A DNA stretch of 46,793 bases from Pirellulales bacterium (lineage in GTDB: Bacteria > Planctomycetota > Planctomycetia > Pirellulales > UBA1268), in NCBI GenBank assembly GCA_016779265.1, contig JADHNY010000019.1:1-46793 (forward strand). Reading direction: 5' to 3'. Made by a program: the position numbers and the translations under genes. Positions 1 through 9,625 of the stretch are shown here, in pieces (position 1 is the stretch's first letter; each line of letters begins with the position of its first letter). A model generated the notes under the pieces. It was not told where the DNA came from, searched no databases, and saw only the letters and a program-made list of their open reading frames with translations.

Positions 1-515
1 GGGGGCACGGCTCGAGAGTGATCGGCCGTGTAGCTGGTGGTTGAGGACGCTGTTCCTCACCGTTTCTGTTCCTGTTTTTCTTTCTCTCTTCTTGGTTGAG
101 AGCGATGCCTCGGACGCCTCCAACACGATCAGCGAGCCCTACGCGGCTACGACAGCGAGTGACGTCGCGTCGACTGCGTGGTCCGCTTGCCCGCAACACG
201 CGGCGTCGTGTTGCCCGACGTGCACGGCGACGTCGGGTCTGGGTGTATCACTCAGCTCCGGAAGCGTGTGGTCGGACGTCACGGGCTCGCCATAACAGAG
301 ATTCCGATACCGCTCTGCCCGATTCAGGTCTTTCCGGTGGCGGGGTTCCACGTTCGGCTGCTCCACGGACCAGAAAGCGTCGTTCAACCGCACACAAGGG
401 CTGAGCCGCTGGACTTCGGCCAAGGGCGGATAATGTTGTCCAGACAACGTCGTCCGGATAACGTCGTCGCGTCCTCACTCCTAGAGAAGCGACCTCCACG
501 CAGATCAGTGGATCC
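1..515. other. Region with no convincing gene
   Basis: This stretch lies downstream of the minus-strand LarA-like gene. A plus-strand frame from TTG at 41 to 295 would encode 84 residues with a hydrophobic start (MRTLFLTVSVPVFLSLFLV) that could pass for a signal peptide, followed by a short Cys cluster. It has no visible ribosome binding site and three other frames are open across the same bases, so I do not call it. A short inverted repeat, GTTGTC-CA-GACAAC, lies at 435-448. It has no T-tract and I cannot assign it a role. Confidence 0.4.
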
Positions 516-1724
516 TCAGGCGAGCCCGGGTAGCATGCGATCAGCTTCGTGGAGCACGATCAGGCTCTCGGCTGTGTGAGCGAGTCTCGCCACATCTTCT
601 GCCGAGCCCGCATGGCCAATGTCGAGGCTTTCGACGGCTGCCTCATCGAGATCACTCGCGAGAACAAGCCGCCGCGAGCCAAGGGCGCGGGCAAGCTGTC
701 GCGTGAAGAAAGCGTCTTGGATCAGGGCGACATCACGGCTGCGAATCGCCTCTTTGACGAGTGGCTCAATGGCGACGCCCTGTCTCCAACGGGTGAAGAC
801 CACGCCAGGTTCTTCAGTCAGCCGACTTGTCACGCAGACCGTGCCATCAGGATACGTCACTCGCGCAGCAGCGGCAGCGGCTCGAATGACGCGGTCCAAG
901 CCTGCGTGGGGGTCTGAGAGTGTCGCCACGCTCAGTTCGGCCGCCTTCGACAGCCTCGGCCTCCACGCCTGCGATGCTCGTTTGGCAGCAGCGACTGCTG
1001 CTGCCGGCATCCCAAACGCCACGCTGGCCAGAGAACCACCGCGGCCAGGCACGACGCGCAGTTCCGCAATCACACCAAGTTGCCAGAGCACTTCGTGAGT
1101 GGCGGTCAGCCAGGCTCGATGCCCACCACGTGGTCGCAGTGCCAGCGTTCGACGAAGCTGCTGGGCTGCCTCGGCCCGGGAGAACGCCGGCCAGAGTTCG
1201 CCCTCGATCGCACGGCCAGCCAGGGCTGCGTTCCAGCCAAACGAACCCACGAAGATCACCACATCGGCATCGACAAGCGGTCGTGCAATATGCCGCGGAT
1301 TGGCCTCCTCATCAGCCATCAGATACGAGGTGTCTGCTTCACTGCTCGGATCAAAGATCGTGGTGGTTGCGCTGGCGACAACTGGCTGGAGACGGTTGGA
1401 CCAGAGACGCAGCACGTCGATGTGATCGGCAGGGGTGCCCGCAGCTGCGAGCATCGAGACCACCGCGTCGATGACGGCCTGATCCTGTGGCAGGTCGCCA
1501 GCCACCGCGATCACCACCCGGTCGCCCTCCACAACATGGGAGGTCAAAGGAGGCCCCTCCTCCGGTCGGATGGTAGCGTCGGAGACACGCTGGTTGGCTT
1601 CCAGATGGACGACGCCCACTGGGCCCGCGCACTCCGCGATCAGCTGGCCTGGAGTGGGAGACAGCCGGATCGGGGCATCCTGGCCGGCGTGGAGTTCAAT
1701 ACTTTCGGGAGATGTGCTCGTCAT
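516..1724 (-). CDS. LarA-like (DUF2088) protein, probably not a racemase
   Basis: 402 residues from the ATG at 1724, which has GAGGA just upstream. A longer frame begins with TTG at 1793 but adds an unlikely N-terminus. The N-terminal half (VVIAVAGDLPQDQAVIDAVV, then LADADVV-like strand IFVG) and the C-terminal half (RRLVLASDLDEAAVESLDIG) resemble the two halves of the lactate racemase LarA / DUF2088 family, by eye. LarA carries its nickel-pincer cofactor on a lysine in the block PHxFAGxxGGxK. The corresponding stretch here reads GSFGWNAALAGRAIEGELW, with neither the His nor the Lys. If the family call is right, the protein probably does not hold the LarA cofactor in the usual way and may be a non-racemase paralogue. 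No larB, larC or larE neighbour is visible. It is transcribed away from the secreted protein at 1936. Confidence 0.55.
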   Translation of the reverse strand: MTSTSPESIELHAGQDAPIRLSPTPGQLIAECAGPVGVVHLEANQRVSDATIRPEEGPPLTSHVVEGDRVVIAVAGDLPQDQAVIDAVVSMLAAAGTPADHIDVLRLWSNRLQPVVASATTTIFDPSSEADTSYLMADEEANPRHIARPLVDADVVIFVGSFGWNAALAGRAIEGELWPAFSRAEAAQQLRRTLALRPRGGHRAWLTATHEVLWQLGVIAELRVVPGRGGSLASVAFGMPAAAVAAAKRASQAWRPRLSKAAELSVATLSDPHAGLDRVIRAAAAAARVTYPDGTVCVTSRLTEEPGVVFTRWRQGVAIEPLVKEAIRSRDVALIQDAFFTRQLARALGSRRLVLASDLDEAAVESLDIGHAGSAEDVARLAHTAESLIVLHEADRMLPGLA

Positions 1725-1935
1725 ACGTCCTCGCTCGGCAGCATACGCATTCTCTAACGACAGGTCAGCGCTGGCACGGAATGACCCGATCAACCGTCAT
1801 GGACGGATCTTTGTGGTGGGAACTCGATGCCTGCGGAAGGTGTCGCCGAAAACATAAAGGAGGTAGCAGGACGGTTGCCTCGAAAGAACAGCCACGTGAC
1901 GTGGGAATCCAAGGCGGGAATACAAGGACGTTGCC

Positions 1936-2472
1936 ATGCGCTACCGTCAGTTTGCTGGACATGCAGGTGTGGTCAACGCCGTGGTTGCTCTCGTGGTCAC
2001 CGCAGTGGTCGTCGGAATGCCAAACGCCGTCTGTGCCCAAGGTGCTGCAAGGGCCCAAACCGAGGGGAGTTTCTACGGCGGTACCGCCTGGCAGCTCACG
2101 GCTGGTCAGGCCGCGGTGCCTGCTCCGAACTACCAGGTGCGTTCGGGCAGTCCGCAGTCTCCTCGCATGGCCATGCTCGACGGTGATGTCGTGATGGACG
2201 GTGGTGTGATGACGGACAGCGGTGTGATGATGGACGACGGGTCGGGGATCATGACGGAGCCCTGTGAAAGCTGCAGAATGCCTCCCTGGCATGGCAATGT
2301 GGCGAGCCCGTATCAGTGTGGTCCCGTCTGCGATCCGTGTGTCCAGCCTCACCGGCGTTCCTGCTTCCCTCGGCTCTATGCCCTCTTCGGCGAAGGCCAT
2401 CTGGTCTCACCCATCCCTCCTTGTGAGCCACGCTGCCAGCACTGCGGTGCGATGGTGCACGTGGGCTTCTGA
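1936..2472 (+). CDS. Secreted Cys-rich hypothetical protein
   Basis: 178 residues. The ATG at 1936 has AAGGA seven bases upstream. Residues 1-34 are a plausible Sec signal peptide: basic start, hydrophobic VVNAVVALVVTAVVVGM, then a small-residue cleavage site near AVCAQG. A Met/Asp/Gly stretch follows (VVMDGGVMTDSGVMMDDG), a low-complexity repeat. The C-terminal third has about ten cysteines in CxxC-like spacing (CESCRMPP, CGPVCDPC, CEPRCQHCG). The cysteine pattern suggests a disulfide-bonded or metal-binding exported protein. Small secreted Cys-rich proteins of unknown role are common in planctomycetes. I do not recognise a family. The gene ends three bases before the convergent transporter gene. 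Confidence 0.7.
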   Translation: MRYRQFAGHAGVVNAVVALVVTAVVVGMPNAVCAQGAARAQTEGSFYGGTAWQLTAGQAAVPAPNYQVRSGSPQSPRMAMLDGDVVMDGGVMTDSGVMMDDGSGIMTEPCESCRMPPWHGNVASPYQCGPVCDPCVQPHRRSCFPRLYALFGEGHLVSPIPPCEPRCQHCGAMVHVGF

Positions 2473-2475
2473 GAG

Positions 2476-3975
2476 CTACGGGGTCCAGAGTCTGCCTACG
2501 GCGAGCATGCCGACGGTAACGCAGATCGCGCCTGCCACGTCGAGAATCATGCCCGCACGCACCATGTCGCGAAGGGGTACGCGGCCTGAACCGTAGACAA
2601 TCGCATTGCAGGGCGTACTCACGGGCATCATGAAGCCCAGGCTTGCTGCAAAGGTTGCAGCAAGTCCAGCTGCTAAGGGATCTGCTCCAACCGCGGCTGC
2701 CAGAGCCAGGCCCACCGGCACGACCATGTTGGCACTGGCGGTGTTGCTGGTGAACTCACTCGTGATGGCGGCCACCAGTGCGGCTGCGGCAATCAGCGTG
2801 ACACCGCCACCTTCTGGAATGAGGCCCGTGATCGAGCGACCGAGTCCATCTGCTAGGCCGGTGGAGAAGGAGAGTTCGCCGAGTGCCATGCCGCCGCCGT
2901 AGAGCAGGATCACGCCCCAGTCGATTTTGGCAGCCTGCTCCCAGCTGAGCGTCCGTGTGCCCTTTCCGCCCGGCAGCAGAAAAAGGGCCACTGCACCGAG
3001 GAGTGCTGCCACTCCCTCAGGAATACGTGTGGAGAGTGTCTGACAGAGCGGATGCTCTTTGCCAACCAGCAATGCAAGGATTCCCGGGGCCACCCAGAGC
3101 GAGACGGTGAGCGCGAACGCAGCGGCGGCCGACTTCTGGCCGACGGTCCAAGATCCCAGTGCGGCTCGTTCTTGGCGTACGTAGGCACTCACACCCTCAA
3201 GCCGTGTGACGCCGGCAGGAAACAGACTCACGGCCACCAGGACCACCACGCTCAACAACGCGATCGTCAATGGCACCCCGAGCAGACACCACGAGAAGAA
3301 GCTGATATCGATCTCGAGCTGCTTCTCGATAAATGAGAGCCCAATCAGATTGGGTGGTGTACCGATTGGTGTCGCGAGGCCACCGATCGAGGAAGCAAAG
3401 GCGACTACCAGTAGCATACCGGTGGCAAAGCGGGGATTGAGTGGGGTTCTGCCGCGGCCGTGATGGGCCTGTTCAATGGCGGCGAGAATGCCGGTCACGA
3501 TTGCGAACATCATCGCAGTGGTGGCGGTGTTGGAGATCACCGCGCTGGTCACGCCACAGACGATCGTGACCGCCGCCATGATCCGCCGCGGATGCTCGCC
3601 CACCCACCGCTGTGCTAGGACAGCGTAGGCGAGCCGCCGATCGAGGCCGTGCACACGGATCGCCTCGGCAAGCATAAACGAGCCGATAAACAGAAAGATC
3701 AGCGGCTGGGCAAACGGCCGAAAGACATCCCGTGCGGGCGCAACACCGGCGACCACACAGGCCGCGACCCCCGCAAGCGCGGTGACCGGCAGCGGCAGGG
3801 CTTCACTGACCCAGAGAACGACCACTGCCGCCAGCACACTGGCGAGTCGGTGGGCCTCGAGAGAGAGCCCTGCCTCACCTGCGGAGAGCGGTGCCACTGC
3901 CACGCCAATCGCAGCCGCGACGGCGACCCCCAGGGAGATCGCCAGTCGCGACGCGTTTGGAAGCGTGTCTGTCAA
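2476..3975 (-). CDS. DASS/SLC13-type anion:sodium symporter
   Basis: 499 residues. The inferred start is TTG at 3975, preceded by AAGGCGG; no better ATG lies near. The protein is almost entirely hydrophobic, with about 11-12 membrane segments. It carries two SNT signatures, VISNTATTAMM near residue 148 and FTSNTASANMVVPV near residue 410. These belong to the two inverted repeats of divalent anion/sodium symporters (SLC13, CitT, SdcS, VcINDY) and bind substrate and sodium. The block ATPIGTPPNLIG near 201-212 is also typical. Likely substrates are C4-dicarboxylates, citrate or sulfate; the sequence does not decide between them. It lies 25 bases downstream of ppdK on the same strand, so the two may be co-transcribed, which would fit uptake of organic acids feeding the pyruvate/PEP node. 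Confidence 0.88.
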   Translation of the reverse strand: MTDTLPNASRLAISLGVAVAAAIGVAVAPLSAGEAGLSLEAHRLASVLAAVVVLWVSEALPLPVTALAGVAACVVAGVAPARDVFRPFAQPLIFLFIGSFMLAEAIRVHGLDRRLAYAVLAQRWVGEHPRRIMAAVTIVCGVTSAVISNTATTAMMFAIVTGILAAIEQAHHGRGRTPLNPRFATGMLLVVAFASSIGGLATPIGTPPNLIGLSFIEKQLEIDISFFSWCLLGVPLTIALLSVVVLVAVSLFPAGVTRLEGVSAYVRQERAALGSWTVGQKSAAAAFALTVSLWVAPGILALLVGKEHPLCQTLSTRIPEGVAALLGAVALFLLPGGKGTRTLSWEQAAKIDWGVILLYGGGMALGELSFSTGLADGLGRSITGLIPEGGGVTLIAAAALVAAITSEFTSNTASANMVVPVGLALAAAVGADPLAAGLAATFAASLGFMMPVSTPCNAIVYGSGRVPLRDMVRAGMILDVAGAICVTVGMLAVGRLWTP

Positions 3976-4000
3976 ACCACCGCCTTACAGGCTGAGGAGA

Positions 4001-6796
4001 CTACTTGCCGTGCTTGAGAGCTGCCTGGCCTGCCGCAAGCCGAGCCACAGGCACGCGGAATGGCGAGCAGCTGACATAGTCGAGACCCACCTCGTGGCAG
4101 AAGATCACGGAGTGAGGCTCACCACCGTGCTCACCACAGATGCCGAGCTTGATGTTCGGCCGAGTCTGCTTGCCCTTCTCAACACCAATCTTCATCAGCT
4201 GCCCAACGCCGGTGGTATCGATCGAGGCAAATGGATTTGCCTTCACGATGCCCATCTCTGTGTAGAGCGGAAGGAAGGTTGCCGAGTCATCGCGGCTCAT
4301 GCCGAGGCAGGTCTGGGTGAGGTCATTGGTGCCGAACGAGAAGAACTCGGCGGTCTCAGCAATCTCATCAGCAGTCAGAGCACCACGAGGGATCTCAATC
4401 ATCGTGCCCACGAGGTACTTGATCTTCTGCCCCGTTTCCTTCTGCACCTGCTTGGCGACGGCATGAACGATCTCGACCTGGTTGTCGAGCTCCTTCTTGA
4501 AGCCCACCAGCGGGATCATGATCTCAGGACGCACCTTGATGCCGTCCTTCTGCACCTTGGCAGCCGCCTCGAACACGGCCCGTGCCTGCATCTCGGAGAT
4601 CTCCGGATAGGAGATACCCAGACGGCAGCCACGGTGGCCGAGCATCGGGTTGAACTCATGCAGAGCAGCCACCCGCTTGGCAACCGCCGAAGTGGAGATG
4701 CCGAGCTTCGCAGCGAGTTCCTTCTGAGCGCTCGTCTCGTGCGGCACGAACTCGTGCAGCGGAGGGTCAAGGAAGCGGATCGTTGCAGGACGGCCTTCGA
4801 GAGCCCTGAAGATTCCCTCGAAGTCTTCCCGCTGGTACGGCAACAGCTTGGCGAGTGCCTTGCGGCGATCGTCGAGGTTCTCTGCAAGGATCATTTCACG
4901 CATCGCGTCGATGCGATCACCTTCAAAGAACATGTGCTCCGTACGGGTCAGGCCGATGCCTTCAGCACCGAAGGCGATCGCCTGCCGAACCTGCTCAGGT
5001 GTATCGGCGTTGGTGCGAATGCCCAGGCGACGATACTTGTCGGCCAGCTTCATCACGAAGGCGAAGTACTGGTAGACATCAGAATCTTCTGGCTTCATCG
5101 AACCACTGACGAGCACCTGCTTCAGCTCGCTGTCAGCGGTCTCAATCGCTCCGGCAAACACCTCACCAGTGGAGCCGTTGATCGAGATCGCATCACCTTC
5201 CTTGAGGGTCTTGCCCGCACAGGAGAGCGTGCCCTTGGAGTAGTCGATCTGGATCTCACCAGCACCTGCAACGCACACCTTGCCCATCTGACGAGCAACG
5301 AGAGCCGCATGGCTGGAGACACCGCCACGGCTGGTCAGAATGCCCTCTGCCGCGATCATGCCGCGGAGGTCTTCCGGGCTGGTCTCGACGCGAGCGAGCA
5401 CCACGCTCTGGCCCTTGGCACCGAGCTCTTCAGCCTTGGCGGCTGTGAACACGAGCTGGCCGGAGGCAGCACCTGGGCCGGCCGGTAAGCCAGCGGTGAG
5501 GAGACGACCTTCCTTCGACGCCGCCTGGTAGGCCTTGCGATCGAAGATCGGTGCCAGCAGCTGCGACAGGGCATCCGGGTCAGCAGAGAGGACCGCATGC
5601 TCGGGGGTCATCAGCTTCTGCTTGACCATGTCGTGAGCAATCTTCACGTAGGCCAGGGCGGTCCGCTTGCCGTTTCGAGTCTGAAGCATGTAGAGCTTCT
5701 TCTTCTCCACGGTGAACTCGAAGTCCTGCACATCGCCGAACTTCTTTTCGAGCGTCTTGCGGACCTTCTCCAGTTCCTTGTAGGTGTCGGAGAAGCCAGG
5801 GTCAGTTGCCATTTCAGCGACGGGCTTCGGCGTACGAACGCCAGCCACCACGTCTTCGCCCTGAGCATTGATCAGGTATTCACCGTAGAACACGTTCTCG
5901 CCGGTGGCTGGGTCACGCGTGAAGGCCACGCCGGTCGCGCAGTCATCGCCCATGTTGCCGAAGACCATCGCCTGGACGTTCACGGCTGTGCCCCACTCGT
6001 CCGGAATCTTGTACTTGCGGCGGTAGAGGATCGCACGCTCGTTCATCCAGCTTCCGAAGACGGCGGCAACAGCACCGATCAGCTGCTCCATTGGGTCTTG
6101 CGGGAACTCCTTGCCGGTCCGCTGCTTGATCAGCTGCTGGTACCGCTTGATCAGCTCGCGAAGATGCTCCTCAGTGAGATCGAGGTCTTCGGTGATGCCG
6201 AGCTGATGCTTCAGGCCGTCCATCACCTCTTCGAAGGGCTCGTCCTCATTTTCATGAGCCTTCTGCACACCCATCACCACATCGCCATACATCTGGATGA
6301 AGCGGCGGTAGGAGTCGTAGGCAAACCGGCCATTTCCAGTGGCCTCAGCGAGTCCGACCACGGTCTCGTTGTTGAGGCCGAGGTTGAGGATGGTGTCCAT
6401 CATGCCCGGCATGCTGTCGCGAGCACCGGAGCGAACGCTCACCAGCAGAGTGTTGTTTGGATCGCCAAGCTTTTTGCCCGTTTCCTTCTCAATGAGCTTC
6501 ACATTGGCTGCGATCTGCTCTTCGAGACCAGCCGGGAAGGTCTGCTTGGACTGGTAGTAGTCGACGCAGCAGTCAGTGGTGATCGTGAAACCGGGGGGAA
6601 CCGGCAGCCCAATCTTGGTCATCTGGGCGAGGTTGGCGCCCTTGCCGCCGAGGAGGTCTCGCAGCGTGCCATCGCCGTCGCACTTCTTCGCACCGAAGAA
6701 GTAGATCATCTTGCCGGCTTTGCCCTTGGCGGCCTTAGTGGACTTCTTGGCAGACTTGCCGGGTGTCTTGGATGCCTTGCGAGCGGTTTTGGCCAT
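4001..6796 (-). CDS. ppdK: Pyruvate, phosphate dikinase
   Basis: 931 residues. The enzyme interconverts pyruvate + ATP + Pi and PEP + AMP + PPi in the cytoplasm. The ATP-grasp domain begins at [13 protein letters not shown] (residue 31) with [12 protein letters not shown]. The swivelling phosphohistidine domain has [17 protein letters not shown] with catalytic His496; the usual GGMTSHAA is here GGVSSHAA, so a Ser replaces the Thr two residues before the His. The PEP-binding barrel has LTRTEHMF near 617 and [10 protein letters not shown] near 885, with the catalytic Cys at 887. The body is full length for the family. Residues 1-29 are an added Lys/Ala-rich tail ([13 protein letters not shown]) resembling histone H1 tails. 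The ATG at 6796 has AGAGGA about 11 bases upstream; an internal Met30 would give a tail-less enzyme but has a poorer ribosome site. Confidence 0.97.
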   Translation of the reverse strand: MAKTARKASKTPGKSAKKSTKAAKGKAGKMIYFFGAKKCDGDGTLRDLLGGKGANLAQMTKIGLPVPPGFTITTDCCVDYYQSKQTFPAGLEEQIAANVKLIEKETGKKLGDPNNTLLVSVRSGARDSMPGMMDTILNLGLNNETVVGLAEATGNGRFAYDSYRRFIQMYGDVVMGVQKAHENEDEPFEEVMDGLKHQLGITEDLDLTEEHLRELIKRYQQLIKQRTGKEFPQDPMEQLIGAVAAVFGSWMNERAILYRRKYKIPDEWGTAVNVQAMVFGNMGDDCATGVAFTRDPATGENVFYGEYLINAQGEDVVAGVRTPKPVAEMATDPGFSDTYKELEKVRKTLEKKFGDVQDFEFTVEKKKLYMLQTRNGKRTALAYVKIAHDMVKQKLMTPEHAVLSADPDALSQLLAPIFDRKAYQAASKEGRLLTAGLPAGPGAASGQLVFTAAKAEELGAKGQSVVLARVETSPEDLRGMIAAEGILTSRGGVSSHAALVARQMGKVCVAGAGEIQIDYSKGTLSCAGKTLKEGDAISINGSTGEVFAGAIETADSELKQVLVSGSMKPEDSDVYQYFAFVMKLADKYRRLGIRTNADTPEQVRQAIAFGAEGIGLTRTEHMFFEGDRIDAMREMILAENLDDRRKALAKLLPYQREDFEGIFRALEGRPATIRFLDPPLHEFVPHETSAQKELAAKLGISTSAVAKRVAALHEFNPMLGHRGCRLGISYPEISEMQARAVFEAAAKVQKDGIKVRPEIMIPLVGFKKELDNQVEIVHAVAKQVQKETGQKIKYLVGTMIEIPRGALTADEIAETAEFFSFGTNDLTQTCLGMSRDDSATFLPLYTEMGIVKANPFASIDTTGVGQLMKIGVEKGKQTRPNIKLGICGEHGGEPHSVIFCHEVGLDYVSCSPFRVPVARLAAGQAALKHGK

Positions 6797-7099
6797 GGAC
6801 GAAACGTTCCTCTCGAGAGATCAGAATCGGGGTGAACCTGGACGGAAAAACGCGGCATCTCTGCAGACTGCCACGAAATCACCAAGCCATTCGCGCGCAC
6901 CGTCGGCACGCACGGCATAACCGGTAGATTGTCCGCAGACTGTAGAGTCGCGGCAGGGCGACCGTCAACGACCCGCCCTGCTGTGGCCTTGCGACAGGGG
7001 GTGTCCGCAATCGCCACACAGAACAACTATAATTCATGTGTTTTTCCGGTGCTGAAAATGTGAGAATTTCGTCAGCGATCAGATCCAGCGGGAGTCGGT
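6797..7099. promoter_or_regulatory. Divergent intergenic region between ppdK and the PSCyt gene
   Basis: These 303 bases separate two divergently transcribed genes, so promoters for both should lie here. A perfect TATAAT occurs at 7028-7033 on the plus strand, about 67 bases before the ATG at 7100. No good -35 hexamer is seen 16-18 bases upstream of it. I see no clear promoter for ppdK and no hairpin. Confidence 0.35.
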
Positions 7100-9592
7100 A
7101 TGCGCCAAATGAGATCCCCTCAACAAGTGGCGAGTCAAAAACTGATCCCTGTGCTCGTCGCTGTCTGCGTAGGGCTGATTATTCCGCTGCAGGCCGTACG
7201 GGCTGAAAGCCCCGCGTTTCCCGACTTCAATCGTGATATCCGGCCGATTCTTTCGCAGAACTGCTTTGCCTGCCACGGCCCGGATGAGCATGACCGGCAG
7301 GCAGGCCTGCGGCTGGATGACCGCGATGCCGCCCTCGCCGAACTTGAGAGTGGGCTGCGGGCGATTCTGCCGGGGGACCCTGCCACGAGCGAACTGGTCG
7401 CCCGCATCCGGCAGAGCGATCCCGACCTGCTGATGCCTCCGCCCGAGAGCAATCACCGGCTCTCTGACTCCGAAAAGGACCTGCTGGAGGCCTGGATCGC
7501 TGGAGGCGCGGTCTACGCGACCCATTGGGCCTACGTGCCACCGCAGGCTTGGCCCACTCCCAAGCCTGCCGATTCCGACTGGCCGCAGTCGTGGATCGAC
7601 GCCTTCGTGCTCTGGGGACTTGAGCAGGAAAGAATCACACCGGCGGCCGACGCCGATCCGGTCACCCTCCTCCGTCGGCTGCATCTGGATCTCACCGGCC
7701 TGCCACCCACGCCGCAAGAAGTGGATGCGTTTTTGGCTGACCCCTCACCCGCGTCCTACGACCGCGTGGTCGACAGACTGCTGGCCTCGCCACGGCATGC
7801 AGAGCGACTGGCTAGCTGGTGGCTCGACCTGGTGCGGTATGCCGACACGGTCGGCTACCACGGCGACCAGACCCACAGCAGTTCACCCTATCGCGACTGG
7901 GTGATCCACGCGTTTCTGGAGAACATGCCCTTCGATCGCTTCACGCTGCTGCAGCTGGCCGGCGATCTGGTGGAGCCCGTCGAGGGTGAGCATCCCGACG
8001 ACCGCATGCTGGCCGCGGCTTACCACCGTTTGCTGCAGACGTCTCACGAAGGAGGTATCCAGGTCAAAGAGTATCGGGCGATCTATCAGGCAGACCGGGT
8101 CCGCAATCTCTCCGAGGTCTGGCTCGGGGCAACGCTCGGGTGTGCTCAGTGCCATGACCACAAATACGATCCCTTCACCGCTCGTGACTTCTACGCGATG
8201 GGAGCCTTCTTCGCCGACATTGACGATGAGCGGCACATGGGCACCGGCGGCTTTGGCGGTGGCACCAACACGCTGCCGACCACCCGCTTTCCGGAGATGG
8301 CAGTGGTCAGCCCCTTGGAGCGTGCTAGAGCGGCTCGACTGGATGTCGAGATCGCCACGGTTGAACGGCAGCTCCTTGCCCTCTCGGCCGAACAGGAGAC
8401 GGAAGCCTCGGCGGCTGACTCGGAAGAAACGGCCGAGGTGGCTGCCCTGCGGGCTCAGCTTGAGGCACTCCAAGTGCAGCGAACGTCACTCGCCAGACCA
8501 GTGATGGTCACGGAGAGTCTGGAGACGCCGCGGGAAGTGCGGGTCGTGCCGCGAGGCAACTGGATGGATGAAACCGGTGAGCTGGTGGGGCCTGCCGTGC
8601 CGGCGTTTCTCGGACGGCTCGCTGCAGATGGCCGCCCTGGCCGCGATGACCTGGCGCGGTGGCTGGTCAGCCCAGCTGCCGAAGGCGGCATCGGCGAGCA
8701 GACCGCTCGCGTGGTGGTCAATCGCCTCTGGGCCCTCTTCTTTGGGGAAGGGCTCTGTCGCAGCACGGACGACTTTGGTGGCCAGGGCGAACCGCCCGAT
8801 CACCCGGAGCTCCTCGATCGACTGGCGCTGGAGCTCGTGGCCTCCGGCTGGGATCTCCGCAGCCTGATTCGGCAGATCGTCACCAGCCACACCTATCGCC
8901 AGTCGTCGGAGGCCTCGGCAGACGTGCTCGCTCGCGACCCTGACAACCGACTCTTGGCTCGGCAAGGCCGCTGGCGGCTGCCGGCAGAGCATGTCCGAGA
9001 CACGGCCCTTTTTGCCGGTGGCTTGCTGGTGGAGAAGCTTGGTGGCCCGAGCGTGCGGCCGTACCAGCCGGCCGGCTACTACCAGCATCTCAACTTCCCC
9101 AAGCGGACCTACCAGGCCGACACCGACAGCCAGCAGTGGCGACGTGGGCTCTACGTCCACTGGCAGCGGATGTTTCTCCATCCGCAGTTGGCCGCCTTCG
9201 ATGCGCCGACACGGGAGGAGTGCACGGCCCGCCGGCTGCCCTCCAACACGCCCACCCAGGCCCTGGTGCTGCTCAACGACCCCACGTTTGTTGAGGCGGC
9301 GCGAGGGCTGGCTGAGCGAGCGGTTCTGGCATCTGCAGATGACGACGAACGGATCGTGTTTCTCTGGCGGCAGGCGGTCTCGCGGCAGCCCGATGCCACG
9401 GAGCAAAGTCTGCTGGAGCAGCAGCTCGCCCGGCGGCGGGAGGAGTTTGCGGCCAACCCCGACGCTGCGGAGGCCCTGCTTGGCGTGGGCATCGCGCCGC
9501 CGGCGAGCGATGTCTCGCGTGAGGAACTGGCAGCCTGGACGGCCGTGGCCCGCAGCGTGCTCAACCTGCAAGAAGCGATCGCCCGTTACTAA
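7100..9592 (+). CDS. Planctomycete cytochrome-type secreted protein (PSCyt1-DUF1549-DUF1553)
   Basis: 830 residues, with GGGAG before the ATG at 7100. Residues 1-35 form a signal peptide ending near VRAES. A PSCyt1 (planctomycete cytochrome C) domain follows with haem-binding motif CFACH at 55-59 and LMPPPESNHRLSD. DUF1549 (PSCyt2) starts near residue 164 and contains LHLDLTGLPPTPQEVDAFL and WWLDLVRYADTVGYHGD. It holds a second CxxCH, CAQCHDHKYDPFT, at 348-352. A predicted coiled coil (residues about 410-455) comes next. DUF1553 (PSD1) is C-terminal, with STDDFGGQGEPPDHPELLD and LPSNTPTQALVLLNDPTFVEA. The protein should be exported and carry c-type haem. Its exact job is unproven; the family expanded in planctomycetes and is often found near sulfatase and carbohydrate genes. 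The DUF1501 gene follows after 33 bases, the usual partner arrangement. Confidence 0.95.
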   Translation: MRQMRSPQQVASQKLIPVLVAVCVGLIIPLQAVRAESPAFPDFNRDIRPILSQNCFACHGPDEHDRQAGLRLDDRDAALAELESGLRAILPGDPATSELVARIRQSDPDLLMPPPESNHRLSDSEKDLLEAWIAGGAVYATHWAYVPPQAWPTPKPADSDWPQSWIDAFVLWGLEQERITPAADADPVTLLRRLHLDLTGLPPTPQEVDAFLADPSPASYDRVVDRLLASPRHAERLASWWLDLVRYADTVGYHGDQTHSSSPYRDWVIHAFLENMPFDRFTLLQLAGDLVEPVEGEHPDDRMLAAAYHRLLQTSHEGGIQVKEYRAIYQADRVRNLSEVWLGATLGCAQCHDHKYDPFTARDFYAMGAFFADIDDERHMGTGGFGGGTNTLPTTRFPEMAVVSPLERARAARLDVEIATVERQLLALSAEQETEASAADSEETAEVAALRAQLEALQVQRTSLARPVMVTESLETPREVRVVPRGNWMDETGELVGPAVPAFLGRLAADGRPGRDDLARWLVSPAAEGGIGEQTARVVVNRLWALFFGEGLCRSTDDFGGQGEPPDHPELLDRLALELVASGWDLRSLIRQIVTSHTYRQSSEASADVLARDPDNRLLARQGRWRLPAEHVRDTALFAGGLLVEKLGGPSVRPYQPAGYYQHLNFPKRTYQADTDSQQWRRGLYVHWQRMFLHPQLAAFDAPTREECTARRLPSNTPTQALVLLNDPTFVEAARGLAERAVLASADDDERIVFLWRQAVSRQPDATEQSLLEQQLARRREEFAANPDAAEALLGVGIAPPASDVSREELAAWTAVARSVLNLQEAIARY

Positions 9593-9625
9593 AAGCTCTG
9601 TCTCTGAGATTCGAGGCCCCAGCAG

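Noticed and set aside
41-295. 84-codon frame with a signal-peptide-like start
   Set aside because: Starts with TTG, has no ribosome site, and competes with three other open frames over the same bases.
435-448. Inverted repeat GTTGTC-CA-GACAAC as a terminator or operator
   Set aside because: Only six base pairs with a two-base loop and no T-tract; not distinguishable from chance.
1856-1864. Orphan strong Shine-Dalgarno AAAGGAGGT
   Set aside because: No ATG or GTG stands at a usable distance; a TTG ten bases on leads into a frame that conflicts with the secreted protein at 1936.
3782-5488. Long plus-strand frame of 568 codons opposite ppdK and the transporter gene
   Set aside because: It is antisense to the well-supported ppdK and DASS genes and shows no recognisable domain; GC-rich DNA often leaves the opposite strand open.
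5597-6835. Plus-strand frame of 412 codons opposite ppdK
   Set aside because: Shadow of ppdK; no family motif and no ribosome site of its own.
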